In this document: piece after piece, positions 19,892 through 31,326 of the stretch | Layout of the letters: every line of letters begins with the position of its first letter | Numbering within the stretch: the first letter of the stretch is position 1 | Assembly (NCBI GenBank): GCA_001310555.1 | Contig: BAXO01000020.1 | Span: 3,356-67,355, forward strand | Origin: Bacillus sp. JCM 19058 | GTDB taxonomy: Bacteria > Bacillota > Bacilli > Bacillales_H > Bacillaceae_D | Length of the DNA: 64,000 nt | Reading direction: 5' to 3' | Made by a program: the position numbers and the translations under genes | The notes under the pieces: generated by a model | The model's database searches: none | What the model was told of the DNA's origin: nothing | What the model saw: only the letters and a program-made list of their open reading frames with translations

Positions 19892-20086
19892 CTCAATATT
19901 TTAGGAAATTGCTCGGAGAAGGGTTGGTGGGAATACATGAGCAATAAAATATGCGTTCAAACAAAGAAGAATTTCCTTTAACCGAAATTCACCTCACACC
20001 TTCGTGCTGTAGGAGGCTCCATTCGCTATAAGAAAAATATTTATATTTACATGGAGAGAGGGATGACGCTGCTATGGCTATCTTTA

Positions 20087-20131
20087 TAAAGAAACATACG
20101 GGAGTGATTGCACTACGACTTCCGTATGCTT
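20087..20131 (-). terminator. Terminator of the SGNH hydrolase gene
   Basis: CATACGG (20095-20101) pairs with CCGTATG (20122-20128), extended by AGT/ACT with one mismatch; the minus strand then reads TTTCTTTAT. It lies about 25 bases past the stop codon. Confidence 0.6.
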
Positions 20132-20152
20132 CCTCAACCTTTCTAATGCACG

Positions 20153-22221
20153 CTATGGCTTAACCGTTTTTTTTCGTATGAGCGACAATAGTATTAATCC
20201 GGCTCCAATAAGGATAGCTCCGAGCACGAGCCAATTGTAATTATTTGTCGCCGTATTCGGTAGTTGATTTACTTCAGAACCAAAATGAGAAAAGTCACTG
20301 TCGTTTGAACGGCTTGCTCTTTCAGGAGAACCCTTTTTAGCTCCACTGTTGCTCTGTGAATAGTTTGAGGTTTCAATGGCTCCCGGTGTATCATTATCTC
20401 CTGTTTTAGGAGGAGCTTTGTCTGTCTCACTTAAAACAAAAACACCATAATTAGAAAATCGAGAAACGTTCAAGCTAATTTCTTTCGACGCCTCCTTCAC
20501 TTTACCTCCCTGACGCTCCCAAACACCTTTAGTTTCGTTATAATAGTAAATAGCTAATGCGTCTGTTAAGTCTGAATGATAGCCCATGACAAGATTATAC
20601 TCTCCTTCGTACTCCTCTTCCCCAGGCGGGAACTGAAAGTCGAAGTTAAGAGCGTTACCGACCGATTTAAGCCCTTTTGCTTTCCCGAGAATATTTTCAT
20701 CCGTTGCTGTAACTGTCAGTGTTGTTCCTACTGGAAGGTTTTCTGGTAACAACAGGTTTACTGACGTTCCATTAATGAGAAGGAATTCTCCTTTGCTTAC
20801 ACTAACCTTTTCGCCTAACTCAATCCCCCTCTCTCTCGGTTTTTCTAGTTCAGCGCCAGGGAATGATTTACTTATTTCTTCCATGAATCGTTCAGTTAGC
20901 GCGCTGTATCCAGCTTCACTCGGATGAATATTTGTCGGCTCAGGAAGAAAAGTTTCATAATTACCTTCAAACAAATCAAATGTAGGTACATTGATTGCTC
21001 CAAATTGATGCACAGAAGTTTGGATAGCCCTGTTCAACCCTTCAAGCAATGGTAGCGTTACACCTGTTTGTATATCATTACCTAAATAAGGTAAGGCGTT
21101 GTAATAACCCATGACGTAAAGCTTGGCAGTTGGATTCACCGTCTTAATTTCCTTTAATATTTGCGCGATGTTCGCACCGACAGTATGAACTTTCCCTTCG
21201 ATTGCCCCTACCATCTGAACAATCTTCTCTACCTGTTCTACTAGAAGGTGTGCCGCTTCTGCTTTTTCCTGCGCTACAATAAACGCATCTGCTTTACCCT
21301 TTGCAACTCCAACAGCTGATTTTGCTGTACTTGCGGCTTCCTCCGCACTCGTTGCCCATTGCTTAACGGCTTGTACCGTCATTTGGACTTCTTCGGGTAA
21401 AAATGGCGCCCCTTCTATAAATACTTTTATTATTTCAAGCTTCCTCACGGCAGGATTTAACGCATCAGCCGCTTCACCTAATTCGGTAGCTAACTCTTCT
21501 AAAGCCATAGCTCCTTCATCTCTGTTCAGCGCTTCCTTCGCAGTAGCTAATTTATCGTTTGCTCCTGCAACGCTTACTAATGCCTTTTCAACATGATTGA
21601 GTATTTCACCCAATGTTTCTTCTACCTCCGAGGCAGTAAGTGCTCATATGGCTCAATTTCTTCTATTACTTCCTCTAGTGTATCCGTTACACGCTGAATG
21701 GCAGACTGAACTGCGTCCACCGGCTCTTTCGCTTCATCTATTGCATGAAGCGCTGCATTTCCCGCACGCTCCGCTCCAACCTTCGCACCCTGTAACGCTT
21801 GCTCTAGTTTTGCGGCCTCGCCAGGAGCCAAATATTTCGGATCGAACCCAACGAGAAGTGAAGGATCCAGTCCAGCCAGCACATCATTTGCACCAACACT
21901 AATCGTAATTATGTCGGCGTCTGCCAATTTTGCGATTTCGGGTAATTCTGACAGCACATCTTCTGAAGTAGCTCCAGGCACTCCTTTATTTAACAAATTC
22001 ACCTCGTACCCTCTAGATTCAAGATTACTTGCAATATTACTTACATATCCAAAACCAAGTGTATTGTCAGAAAGAATTCCTGCAGCCAACGAATCGCCTA
22101 ATGCTACATAATCAATTTGTTTGGTTTCGCCTTCAGTAGCTAGCACAGATGTCGGAGCAAAAACGAGTAAACATACAAGCATGTACAATAAAGCTCGCGA
22201 TTGTTTTACTACTCTTTGCAC
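20153..22221 (-). CDS. Wall-anchored SGNH/GDSL hydrolase with helical insert (one frameshift)
   Basis: A surface ester hydrolase. A signal peptide (1-28) is followed by SGNH block I YVALGDSLAAG (Ser nucleophile), Gly in NKGVPGATS and block III SVGANDVL (about 113). A roughly 220-residue Ala/Glu-rich helical insert follows, then MGYYNALPYLG, catalytic NIHPSEAGYSAL (about 440), a beta-rich domain with a GVFVLSE end, a low-complexity Ser/Asn linker and the sorting signal LPNTA plus membrane helix and RKK tail (654-689). Sortase would link it to peptidoglycan. One base is missing near 21640. The start is GTG behind AAGGAAGG. The substrate is unknown. Confidence 0.85.
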
Positions 22222-22609
22222 ATCGATTCATCCTTCCTTAAAATGTCATTGGTTCATCCATTGACTAATTTGCACGTATTGATCAAAAACTGGAAAAGGT
22301 GGTGGAACTTCCTAGAAAAAAAGCCTTGTGGAAAGCTTATAACTCTGTTAACGGAGACACCTCGGAGTTGAAGTATTGAGAGTTTGAAAAAAAACATTAA
22401 TGTGGTGAATAAACTGGAATAAGGGTATTTACCGACAAGACATGAGAGCTATTAGAAAATCTCCCTTCCGATTCACGATCAATTGAGTTAAACAAAATAA
22501 GCGTCATTCGAATGGTTACACTCTTAATCTCTTCAAAAGTAGGGTTCCTCAGAGGAAGCATATCACTTCTTAGGATAGGGGGAGAGCGGGGACCTACTCT
22601 CCGAATAAA
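22222..22609. other. Intergenic, no gene seen
   Basis: 388 bases between degV and the hydrolase gene. No ORF with a ribosome binding site. The hydrolase promoter should lie here but no clear -35/-10 pair was recognised. Confidence 0.4.
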
Positions 22610-23462
22610 TTAAGATTTTTTATACCAGCTTACGCCTAAGCTACCGGCACCTAAATGGGTACCGATCACGGGACCAAAGTAACTAATGTCAACGAATGCG
22701 TTCGAGTGAGTCGAGCGAATCGATTCTGCTATTTCCTCGGCTGCTTCCTTTCGATTTCCATGAATGACAGTAACATGAAAAGAGCCTTCTCGATTCAAGT
22801 CCTCTGCTAGCATGCCAATAATTCTCGCCATGGCTTTTTTTCTCGGTTCTCACTTTTTCGAACGGGACGATACGCCCATCGACAAAGTGTAAAATCGGCT
22901 TAATCTTTAATAAATTCCCCATTAAAAGCTGAGTAGCATTTAATCGCCCGCCTCGATGCAAATGGTTAAGATCGTCCACCATAAAATAAGCATTCCAGCT
23001 ATCTTTAATTTCTTTTATCCGTTCGATGATCGTATCGATCCCTTGTCCTTTCTCGACAATTGTCGAGGCTTCAAGGGCTAACTGAGCTTGAGGAGCACAG
23101 CTAATCTCAGAATCGATCCCGATAACTTCGATTCCTTCGACCAATTGACTAGCACTTATCGCCGCCTGATAAGTTCCGCTGATTTTACTTGAGAGATGAA
23201 TCGTGACGATTTGTTCATAGCCTTCCTGCTGAAGCTTCTCAAATACGCTAACAAATTGTCCAATTGCAGGCTGTGATGTCGTTGGCAATTCATCAGCCTC
23301 ACCCATTTTCTGATAAAATTCATTGACATTAATATCGATTTCCTCTTGATATGACTTTTCACCGAAAACGACATTCAGTGGAATCATGTTGATTCGGTAC
23401 TGCTCGCGAACGTCCTTTGGAAGGTAAGCCGTACTATCTGTCACAATCGCAACTTTGTTCAT
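22610..23462 (-). CDS. degV: DegV/FakB family fatty acid-binding protein (one frameshift)
   Basis: A cytoplasmic DegV-fold protein. FakB members present fatty acids to the kinase FakA for phosphorylation. VAIVTDSTAYLP (start), LPTTSQPAIGQF (binding loop), LSSKISGTYQAA, DDLNHLHRGGRL and the late HLGAGSLGVSWY are all family hallmarks. The T7 run at 22835-22841 has one base too many; restored length is 283 residues. The ATG at 23462 is chosen because GAGGAAATTAAT precedes it. It is the yviA gene of the degS-degU-yviA order. Confidence 0.92.
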
Positions 23463-23615
23463 ATTAATTTCCTCACTTTTCTTTCCAGTCATTTGCAGTT
23501 CCTCTGGTCAATCCTCCGAAAAACTGTACTTTATTTAAATGTACCTTGTTCAAACAGCCGTTTCAAGAGAAAATAAGCAAGCTGGAGAGGAAATATTAAA
23601 CCTTGGTCAACTTCC

Positions 23616-23653
23616 AAAAAAGGGTGTGAGATTAGGTTCTCACACCCTTTTAT
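23616..23653 (-). terminator. Terminator of degS-degU
   Basis: A perfect 14-bp stem (AAAAGGGTGTGAGA / TCTCACACCCTTTT) with a 6-nt loop is followed by T6 on the minus strand. It ends the degU transcript and separates it from degV. Confidence 0.93.
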
Positions 23654-23672
23654 ATAAAAGCGCCAACTTGTA

Positions 23673-24378
23673 TTAGCGGACGACTACATATCCTTTTTTT
23701 AATTGCTTCGACCACAGCTTGTGTCCGATCGTTAACGTTCATTTTTTGCAGGATATTACTAACATGGTTTTTAACCGTCTTTTCACTAATATAAAGCGAT
23801 TCGCCAATGGCACGGTTGCTTTGACCATCAGTCATGAGCTGTAGCACTTCACATTCCCTGCGAGTGAGGATGTGTAAAGGCTTCCGGTATTCAACTTCAC
23901 GATAGCCTATCGATTCCTCATACTTGTCATCCTCGGTTGCCAAACGGCGATATTCTTTAATCAAGTTATGGGTAACTTTCGGATGAATGTACGCACCACC
24001 GGATGCGACAACCTTGACCGCTTCAATTAAAGCATCGGCATCCATTTCTTTCAATAGATAGCCAGCGGCTCCAGTTTTCAGAACATGTGTTACATAAGAC
24101 TCGTCATCGTGGATAGAAAGAATAAGTACTTTTACATTAGGATAAGTAGTAACAAGTTCACGAGTCGCTTCAACACCGTTCATATTCGGCATGTTGATGT
24201 CCATTAAAATAACATCTGGGTGGTACTGCTCAACGAGTTCAACTGCTTGCGTGCCATCTTCTCCATCAGCCACTATTTCGAATTCGGACTCCATCGCCAG
24301 AATTCTTTTAACACCTTCACGGAATAATTGATGGTCATCAATAAGTACGATTCTTATTTTACGTTTGTCTGTTTCCAT
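23673..24378 (-). CDS. degU: Response regulator DegU (one frameshift at the C-terminus)
   Basis: The DNA-binding partner of DegS, controlling exoenzymes, competence, motility and biofilm genes. The receiver domain (about 5-120) has the acidic pair in [10 protein letters not shown], phospho-Asp in [19 protein letters not shown], Thr/Ser in LILSIHDDE and Lys in LLKEMDADA. The NarL-type helix-turn-helix follows ([36 protein letters not shown]). The T7 run at 23694-23700 has one extra base; without it the protein ends IKKGYVVVR, 234 residues. The ATG is preferred over the upstream GTG because GAGAGGTG lies 9 bases before it. Confidence 0.95.
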
Positions 24379-24572
24379 TGTTTGAATCACCTCTCCGTAT
24401 TAACGGTTATAATACTTTCTTAAAGATTCTTTCAGATGACCAGAGCTTGGTAACAGAATTTTTTTCAATGGAGATTCAATCAAAAGCACATCACCAATGA
24501 AAGCTCGTCCACCATTTTCCTGCGGCACCCTTGCTCTCTATGTTCGAAAAGATTATGGAACGGATTAATCCA

Positions 24573-25709
24573 CTACTGAAGTTCTGGTCGCGACGGTACT
24601 TGTATCATTACGACCGTCCCGACATCGATTTTAGAGTCAATAGAAAATTCTCCTTTCAGCATATTCACTCTTTCTTTCATTCCCATTAATCCGAATGAGC
24701 CTTCCTTCTTTTTTGCAGTATCGAAGCCTTTTCCATCATCTTTTATTACCATTATAACGTTAGATTTACGAATTTCAATTTTCACTTTTATTTCATTTGG
24801 TTCCGCATGCTTATAGGCGTTTTGTACTGCCTCCTGCACAAGACGAAACAAGGCAATTTCGAAGTCCTGAGGTAAACGGTTCTCTTTACCAAAGTGATGG
24901 AATGAAACATTGACATGATTATGCTCTTCAAAAGTTTTTAAATATTTTTCAAGTGTAGGAATTAAGCCTAAATCATCTAAGGCCATTGGACGAAGATCGT
25001 AAATAATCCTTCTAACTTCGGCAAGTGAAATTTTAACCATTTTTCTTAATGATCTCATTTCGTCCAACGCTTGCTCAATTCCTTTTTCTTGATAAATCCG
25101 TTCGATTAGCTCTGCACGAAGCAGGACATTCGCCATCATCTGAGCTGGTCCGTCATGAATTCCCGGGAAAGTTTTTTTCGTTCATCTTCTTGCGCCTGGA
25201 TTATTTTAAGACCAAACGCTTGCCTTTCCCTTGCATCCTCAATAACTTCACCGACCTGCTTTAAATCATGTGATAAAAAATTGAATACGACTGACATTTG
25301 GCTTGCCAATTGTTCTGCTCTCTCGACAGTATCTGCAAGATGTATGAGTCTCCGTTCGATGTTATCACGCCGTTCTCTCAGCTGAACCTCTTCCTGACGC
25401 AAGACGGCCAATTGTATTTGATATTTATTCGCTTGCTCATATACAATGCGAACCTCCTCATTACTATATCGGTTGAAGGCCTTACTAACTTCGACTAAAC
25501 GGTTGCGTGAGTATCGAACATTCCTCTCTGTTTGGTCTGTACGCTCAATAATTTCAGCGACTTTTAAGCGGACTTCGATTAAATCCTTTTGCAAAGTTTG
25601 ATATTCCTGTCGAGACTTTTCACTGATTTCAAAAATTTGTTCACGACTTTCACTTACTGTATTCACTGTTTTTTTTAATGATTTGATCCAATATATTAAT
25701 GTCAGTCAA
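24573..25709 (-). CDS. degS: Sensor histidine kinase DegS (two frameshifts)
   Basis: A soluble HPK7-type kinase that phosphorylates DegU. The N-terminal 170 residues are coiled coil (sensor). The phospho-acceptor motif IHDGPAQMMANV is split by a missing A near 25160. The HATPase domain follows: FRLVQEAVQNAYKHA (N box), DDGKGFD and GSFGLMGMKERV (G boxes). The T8 run at 25669-25676 holds one extra base near the start. With both repaired the protein is 378 residues from a TTG start behind AGGTGG. The in-frame T7 at 25172-25178 needs no change. degU lies downstream. Confidence 0.93.
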
Positions 25710-26031
25710 GTCAATCACCACCTAAACTCCGCCTCACTTTTCGCAATAATCGTTGAACCGCTTTAATAACAAGGGAGGAAGATTAAAAAAAATGCTCAAA
25801 CTCCTTCTACTGAATTTTAGGTCTATTTTCTCTACATTTTCCCGCTTTATTGCTTCAGTAGAAATATTCGGCTATTCTTATCTTACATCAAAGTTCTTAA
25901 AAAAATCAGGAAATATGTAACTTATAGCCTAAAAAGAAATTTCACTCGCTGACACGGATATCGTATCAAACATTTGTTACATCAAGATGTCGCACATTTG
26001 TAAAACTGTGAAAAAAAGAGGAGGAGCAAGC
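25710..26031. other. Divergent promoter region degS / yvyE
   Basis: About 320 AT-rich bases between divergent genes. No gene is seen. Promoters for both should be here. No clear consensus could be assigned. Confidence 0.4.
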
Positions 26032-26665
26032 GTGCTTTTAACCTATCAAACTGTGAAAATGTATGGAGAACACGAAATAATCGTACAAAAATCTCGTTTC
26101 ATTTCCTACTTTGAGCGGGTGACATCCGAACAGGAGGCTCAAAACTTTATTAATAAAATAAAAAAAGCAAAACTGGAATGCGACTCACAATTGTTCTGCT
26201 TATATCATTGGTGAACAAGATCACATTCAAAAGGCGAATGATGATGGTGAACCGAGCGGAACAGCAGGAGTACCAATGCTTGATGTGTTAAAGAAAAGAG
26301 AGCTCAAAGACACTGCCGTTGTTGTCACGCGTTATTTTGGAGGTATAAAATTAGGCGCAGGAGGCTTAATTCGTGCTTATAGCGGGGCAGTCAGTCAAGG
26401 GCTGGATTCCGTAGGCATCGTTTGCCGTACTTTACATCAATTAATCGATACAACACTTGATTATCACTGGCTCGGGAAAGTGGAGAACGAATTACGGCAA
26501 TCTTCCTATATTCTTAATGAAATTGAGTATACTGGACAGGTGAAAATAAGTACTTTCGTCCAAACCACAAATGTCGAAGCTTTTATCGATTGGATGACCG
26601 GGTTGACGAACGGCCAAGCCACTTTCACAAAAGGGAGACAGTTATATGTAGAAGAAGATTGCTAG
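26032..26665 (+). CDS. yvyE: YigZ/IMPACT family protein YvyE (one frameshift)
   Basis: A two-domain protein of the YigZ/IMPACT family, related to ribosome-associated translation regulators; the biochemical role in bacteria is not settled. The N-terminal domain contains VQKSRFISYFERV and the signature SAYIIGEQDHIQKANDDGEP followed by GTAGVPMLDVL and RYFGGIKLGAGGLIRAYS. The A7 run at 26160-26166 has one base too many; restored length is 210 residues. The GTG start is preferred over the upstream ATG because GAGGAGG is 8 bases before it. The gene order tagO-yvyE-degS is the one seen in Bacillus, here with genes inserted. Confidence 0.92.
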
Positions 26666-26740
26666 CCCTTTATTTCAAAGGGCTCAGCAACGTATCCCGC
26701 ATTCCGCTTAATCGTCTGATTTGGCAGTTCACAGCTACTG

Positions 26741-27343
26741 TTACCCTAGGCAATTAATACTAATTGTCACGGCACGCTCCAGCTCCTGTTGTTTCATGTA
26801 AGGAAGCTCCGGCCGTGTTAGCGCTAGTTCTTGATTAGCGGGGACATGAATAAAACCAGCCGGGATATTCATTTGTTGCTTAGCTAAGTAATCAAGCATT
26901 TCGTACATCACATAGTTACATACATACGTTCCAGCCGTATTTGATATCGCCGCAGGAAGTCCTTCCTCCTGCAACGTGTTCGTTATTTTTCGTATCGGCA
27001 AACTGGAAAAATACGCGGCCTCACCGTCCTCATGTATTGATTCATCTTCGTAACTGACTCCTCCGTTATCAGAAGCTCCGTCCTTACAATTGATGGCTAT
27101 GCGCTCCGGAGTAATCCGGCTGCGGCCAACCGCTACTCCAAGCATGACTACAGCATCAACCTTAAATGCCTTAAAGGAATTGATTAATACGGGACCAGCT
27201 TGTCGGAAGGAAACCGGAAGCACAACCCCTTTAACTTCATACTCATTAATCACCGCGCCATTTAATTGTTGAACGAGCTGTTCTGTCGGGTTTACACGAT
27301 TTTCGAGGAACGGTTCAAAGCCTGTTAATAATACTGTTTTCAT
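26741..27343 (-). CDS. pcp: Pyrrolidone-carboxylate peptidase (pyroglutamyl-peptidase I)
   Basis: A cytoplasmic cysteine peptidase (family C15) that removes N-terminal pyroglutamate from peptides. The start VLLTGFEPFLENRVNP, the Glu in ITPERIAINCKD, the catalytic Cys in NTAGTYVCNYVMY (about 144) and His in AGFIHVPA (about 167) are all present. At 200 residues it is intact and of normal length, with GAGGGA before the ATG. It lies directly downstream of the oligopeptide importer operon on the same strand, separated by a terminator; the pairing with peptide uptake makes functional sense. Confidence 0.95.
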   Translation of the reverse strand: MKTVLLTGFEPFLENRVNPTEQLVQQLNGAVINEYEVKGVVLPVSFRQAGPVLINSFKAFKVDAVVMLGVAVGRSRITPERIAINCKDGASDNGGVSYEDESIHEDGEAAYFSSLPIRKITNTLQEEGLPAAISNTAGTYVCNYVMYEMLDYLAKQQMNIPAGFIHVPANQELALTRPELPYMKQQELERAVTISINCLG

Positions 27344-27521
27344 TTTAAATCCCTCACTTAGTTTTCAGTAGTCTATTTTTTTTGTAACGAGAGACTAATT
27401 AAACTTAGACAGTTTTTATGAAAAGAGAAAAAGGAGTTTGCCAGATTGGGCTCCACGCTCCTTCGCCCTGCATCGTAACAGCTTGTTTACACAGCACTTA
27501 CATTTTATAGCCTTCTACCTT

Positions 27522-27552
27522 AAAAAAGACCCACCGAAGCGGGTCTTCTTTT
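27522..27552 (-). terminator. Terminator of the opp operon
   Basis: GACCC/GGGTC with an 8-nt loop, flanked by A6 and TTCTTTT; on the minus strand the stem is followed by T6. It lies 16 bases past the oppA stop codon. Confidence 0.85.
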
Positions 27553-27567
27553 ATTTGTTCAATTAGC

Positions 27568-29411
27568 TTATTCAGCTACGAACGGTTCCTCTTGTGTTAC
27601 AGCTATTTCATAACGGTACATCCCTGTACCATCACCGATCGAATAGTTATGGACACGATTGTTTACAGCTACTAGATCAGCACGATATACAGTTGGGAAT
27701 ACAGGTACTTCATCAACCATATGCTGCTGCCATTCGTAATATATTTCGCGACGTTTGTCAACATCAAAGGCTTCTTCAGAAATACCTTCCGCTAGCAAGC
27801 GATCGTTTTCTTCATTTGCCCAACGCGTATAATTGAAGGTAGAGTTTCGACCCCAAAGAGATGTTGGGTTAACATCAATACCAACTTGCCATGCGCCTTG
27901 GTAAATATCGATATCCGGATCGTCCTCTTCTAACCGATCGTAGAATGAGTTAAATTCCATTAAACGTCCATCAACTAGTTGAACCTTCAAACCAACTTGC
28001 TCCCACGCCTGGATATAGTATTGGGCGAGTGGTTCAGCAATGTCATCACCGCTCATGGAAGCCATGTTGATCACTAGCTCATTACCATCTGGATCTTCTC
28101 TAATACCGTCTCCATCAACGTCCTCATATCCAGCTTCGTCAAGTATTTCGGTTGCCTTCTCTGGATCGTATTGTAATCCCGGATTTGAATCATCGTGGAA
28201 TTCAGGATGAATTGGTGGGATCAGAGTAGTTGCGCCCCAACGTAGACCGTGGTAGAAACGCTCCCCTACGGTATCGTTATCAACTGCGTGCCACATAGCC
28301 CTACGCAGGTTCACATCAGCCATTTTAGCATCCGGATCGGGTTCGACTTCGCCGTCTCCCCATTTTCCAAGCTTGAAGCCAATATATGTGTATGAGCGAC
28401 TCACGATTCCAAGATATTCGACATTAGACATATCGTCATTATCTGGGAATTGATTCACCGGGAATGTATTTACTGCGTCAACCCCACCGCTCTGAAGCTC
28501 TTGAACAACGACATTTGGATTAACAACCTTAACAGTTACTTCATCTAGGTTCGGCTCACCGCGCCAGTAGTCTTCGTTTTTAGAATAGACGACTGATTCG
28601 CCCGGCACAATGCTTTCAACCTTGAATGGACCAATGCCAATCGGATTCTCGCGCACTTCTGGAGAAGAAGACATATCGGCAACTTCCATGTCTCCAAAAA
28701 TATGCTTCGCAAGCGGATATGTCCATATTCCACCAGTAATCAACGAAGGCGTCGATTGAATATACGTAATTTGCAGCTGTTTGTCGTTTAATACTTCAAT
28801 TCCGGAAATCGTGTCTGCTTCACCGTTATGATATTCTTCCATACCTTCAATATTCGTGAAGTTATTTCCATACCGATCGCCGTCGTAATCCGGATCGCCG
28901 ATAACTTCATGAGCAAATAGCCAGTCCTCGGCAGTCACAGGCTCCCCGTCGTGCCAGTTTACATTGTCGCGAATCGTAAAAGTGAACGTACGACCGTCGT
29001 CGTCCACTTCATATGTGGCTGCACCATCATTTGTGTAGACGAAATTTTCATCCCATGTTAGAAGTGCTTCATCAAACCAACCTAACACTTGAGCATCGGG
29101 ATTCCCCGAATAGAAATTATAGTTCAATGTCCCTTCAAATGCAGTGTCGGAGACGAGACCAAAAGTAAATGACCCGCCTTCGATGCTTCGCCTTCGTTTG
29201 TTTTAATATTACTGAAATCATCAATGGAATAAAGTCCATCATCTTCACCGGAAGCTTCCTCTTCATCACCTTCGCCACCTGAACCTTCCTCTGTGTCGCC
29301 TCCCGTATCAGCTGGTTCATCATCAGTTCCTCCGCTACACGCCGCTAGCGCAAGCAGGAAGATAAGCATAAGCGCAAACAACGCTTTACTAAATCTTTCC
29401 TTTCCCATCAT
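27568..29411 (-). CDS. oppA: Oligopeptide ABC transporter substrate-binding lipoprotein (one frameshift)
   Basis: An extracytoplasmic peptide-binding lipoprotein (SBP family 5). Signal peptide with lipobox ALAAC (Cys about 25), an acidic Gly/Glu linker, then the family segments: NYNFYSG, FTIRDNVNWHDGEPVTAEDW, NPIGIGPFKV and the long C-lobe. One base is missing near 29167 (SKGGSFTFG segment). Restored length is 614 residues. The many Asp/Glu residues suit a salt- or alkali-tolerant host. It is the last gene of its operon, unlike B. subtilis where oppA comes first. Exact substrates are unknown. Confidence 0.9.
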
Positions 29412-29428
29412 TTGTACCTCCCTTTTTT

Positions 29429-30338
29429 TTATCCTCTTCTTTGTCTTGCATCGGTCGCACGCTTTAACGCCTGACCGACATTATTTATACTCAACATCAA
29501 TACGAGAATGAGTATTGACGCAGGTAACCAGATCCACCATCTAAACTCCAACGTTTGCGGGTTGGTCGCATAGCTAATCAATGTACCGAGGCTCGGTGTA
29601 CTCTCAGGTAAGCCGAAGCCTAAAAACGAAAGCCCGGATTCCAAGCCGATGTTCGCCGCTAAGTTCAATGTCATTGTGACAATGATAATTGAGCTTAAGT
29701 TAGGTAAAACTTGAGTAAACATAATCTTCAAATTTGAAGAACCTAACGTTTTCGAAGCCTGGACATAATCCAGCTCTTTCTCCTGCAGCGCCTTGGAGCG
29801 AATCAGCCTTGCGATCCCCATCCATAAAAACGCCGTCATGATTAGCGAAAAAGAAACGATACCATAACTAGGAACAATGGTGACAAAAACGATGACAATC
29901 ATAAGAGTCGGCAAAATGACAAAAAAAGTCAACGATCCGCATAAACACATTGTCTACCGTGCCACCAAAGTATCCAGAAACAAGCCCTACTAAAATACCA
30001 ATCGTACCGGTCATTAACGTAACCAAAATCCCAATTGTAAGCGAATTACGCGTGCCGATAATCAATTGTCCAAAAATATCCCTGCCTCCATAGTCGGTGC
30101 CAAGCCAGAATTCAGCTGATGGCGGCTTATGAATGGCAAATAAGTCTACCGTAACAATCTCAGCTTGATCGAGAATAAGCGAAATTCCAAAAACGACCGT
30201 TGTTACAAGAATTATAAATATTAACGAAATAAATGCAATTTTATCGCGAACGAGTTCGCGCCATATAATACGCCAGCCTGATGGACTCTTATCGAGCTCC
30301 TGCGACTGCGTCTGCAAATTCGTATTGTTTAAATCCAC
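29429..30338 (-). CDS. oppC: Oligopeptide ABC transporter permease OppC (one frameshift)
   Basis: One of two membrane subunits of the importer. An N-terminal cytoplasmic arm is followed by about six membrane helices. The EAA loop that contacts the ATPases is seen as YVQASKTLGSSNLKIMFTQV. FWLGTDYGGRDIFGQLIIGT is typical of OppC. The A7 run at 29921-29927 has one extra base; restored length is 302 residues. The start is GTG behind GAGGTG. It lies 17 bases from oppA and 20 from oppB. Confidence 0.92.
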
Positions 30339-30358
30339 TTAAATCACCTCAAACTTTC

Positions 30359-31320
30359 TTATTTAATCCGAATGCGTGGGTCAACGAGACTTAAAATAAT
30401 ATCCGATATTAACGCCCCTAAAACCGCCGCAACGCCAAATAATAGTACGAGTGCGGTCATGACGCTGTAGTCGCGTAAAGTGATTGATTGTAAAAATAAT
30501 TGCCCCATGCCCGGATAGCTAAAGATCGTTTCGATGAAGATCGTTCCTCCGATAAGTCCGGTTATTTCATAGCCAAAAAAAGCGGCAATCGGCAGAAGTG
30601 AGTTTCTAAAAATATGACGATTATAAACCCTTGATTCGTTCGCGCCTTTTGCCCTTGCAGTAATGATAAAATCCTTTTGCTTCGTATCAATAATCTCGCT
30701 ACGCAAATACTGAACAGTAGAGACCGTCGTAATGAGCGCCATCGATATCGACGGCAATAGCAGATGATTGATCTTACTTGCAATATATTCAAAAGTACCC
30801 GGCGTTAGTCTGGTGCGACACTTCCACCTGTCGGAAATAAGCCAAAATAAAAGCCGAAAATCCAAAGCATTAATAGTGCAAAAATAAATAGTGGCGCCGC
30901 AAACCCTAAATAAGTGTAACCGGTAATTAAACGGTCGCCCCACGTATCATTGAAGCGTCCACTTGTAATTCCGAGCGGAATCGCAATTAAGTATGTAAAA
31001 AACAAAGTCATTAGCGACAGCCAAAATGTATTAACGAGACGATCGCTAATCAGGTCAGTAACTGCCATTTTGTGACGAAAGGATTGTCCGAAGTCTCCTT
31101 GGACTACCCCTTTTAACCAATCCCAATATTGGATATACCATGGATTGTTGAGTCCGAGCGCTTCCCGTCTCGCTTCAATCGTTGCCGGATCCACATTCGG
31201 ATCGATTAACCCGGTTAACGCGTCACCAGGCATTTGCTTTGCCATAATAAAAACTAATATACTAAGTACAATAATCTGGGGAATCATGATAATGATCCGA
31301 CGTACAGTAAATTTCCACAT
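30359..31320 (-). CDS. oppB: Oligopeptide ABC transporter permease OppB (one frameshift)
   Basis: The second membrane subunit. The N-terminus WKFTVRRIIIMIPQIIVLSI is the conserved first helix; the EAA loop reads ITARAKGANESRVYNRHIFR; the end ILSLVDPRIRIK is standard. One base is missing near 30808, between the SVAP and LTPGTFEY segments. Restored length is 320 residues with about six membrane helices. It forms the translocation channel with OppC. Confidence 0.92.
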
Positions 31321-31326
31321 ATTAAA

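Noticed and set aside
26664..26686. A terminator after yvyE (AGCCCTTT...AAAGGGCT).
   Set aside because: The stem is good but no T tract follows on the plus strand, and it overlaps the stop codon; kept only as a hairpin of unknown role.
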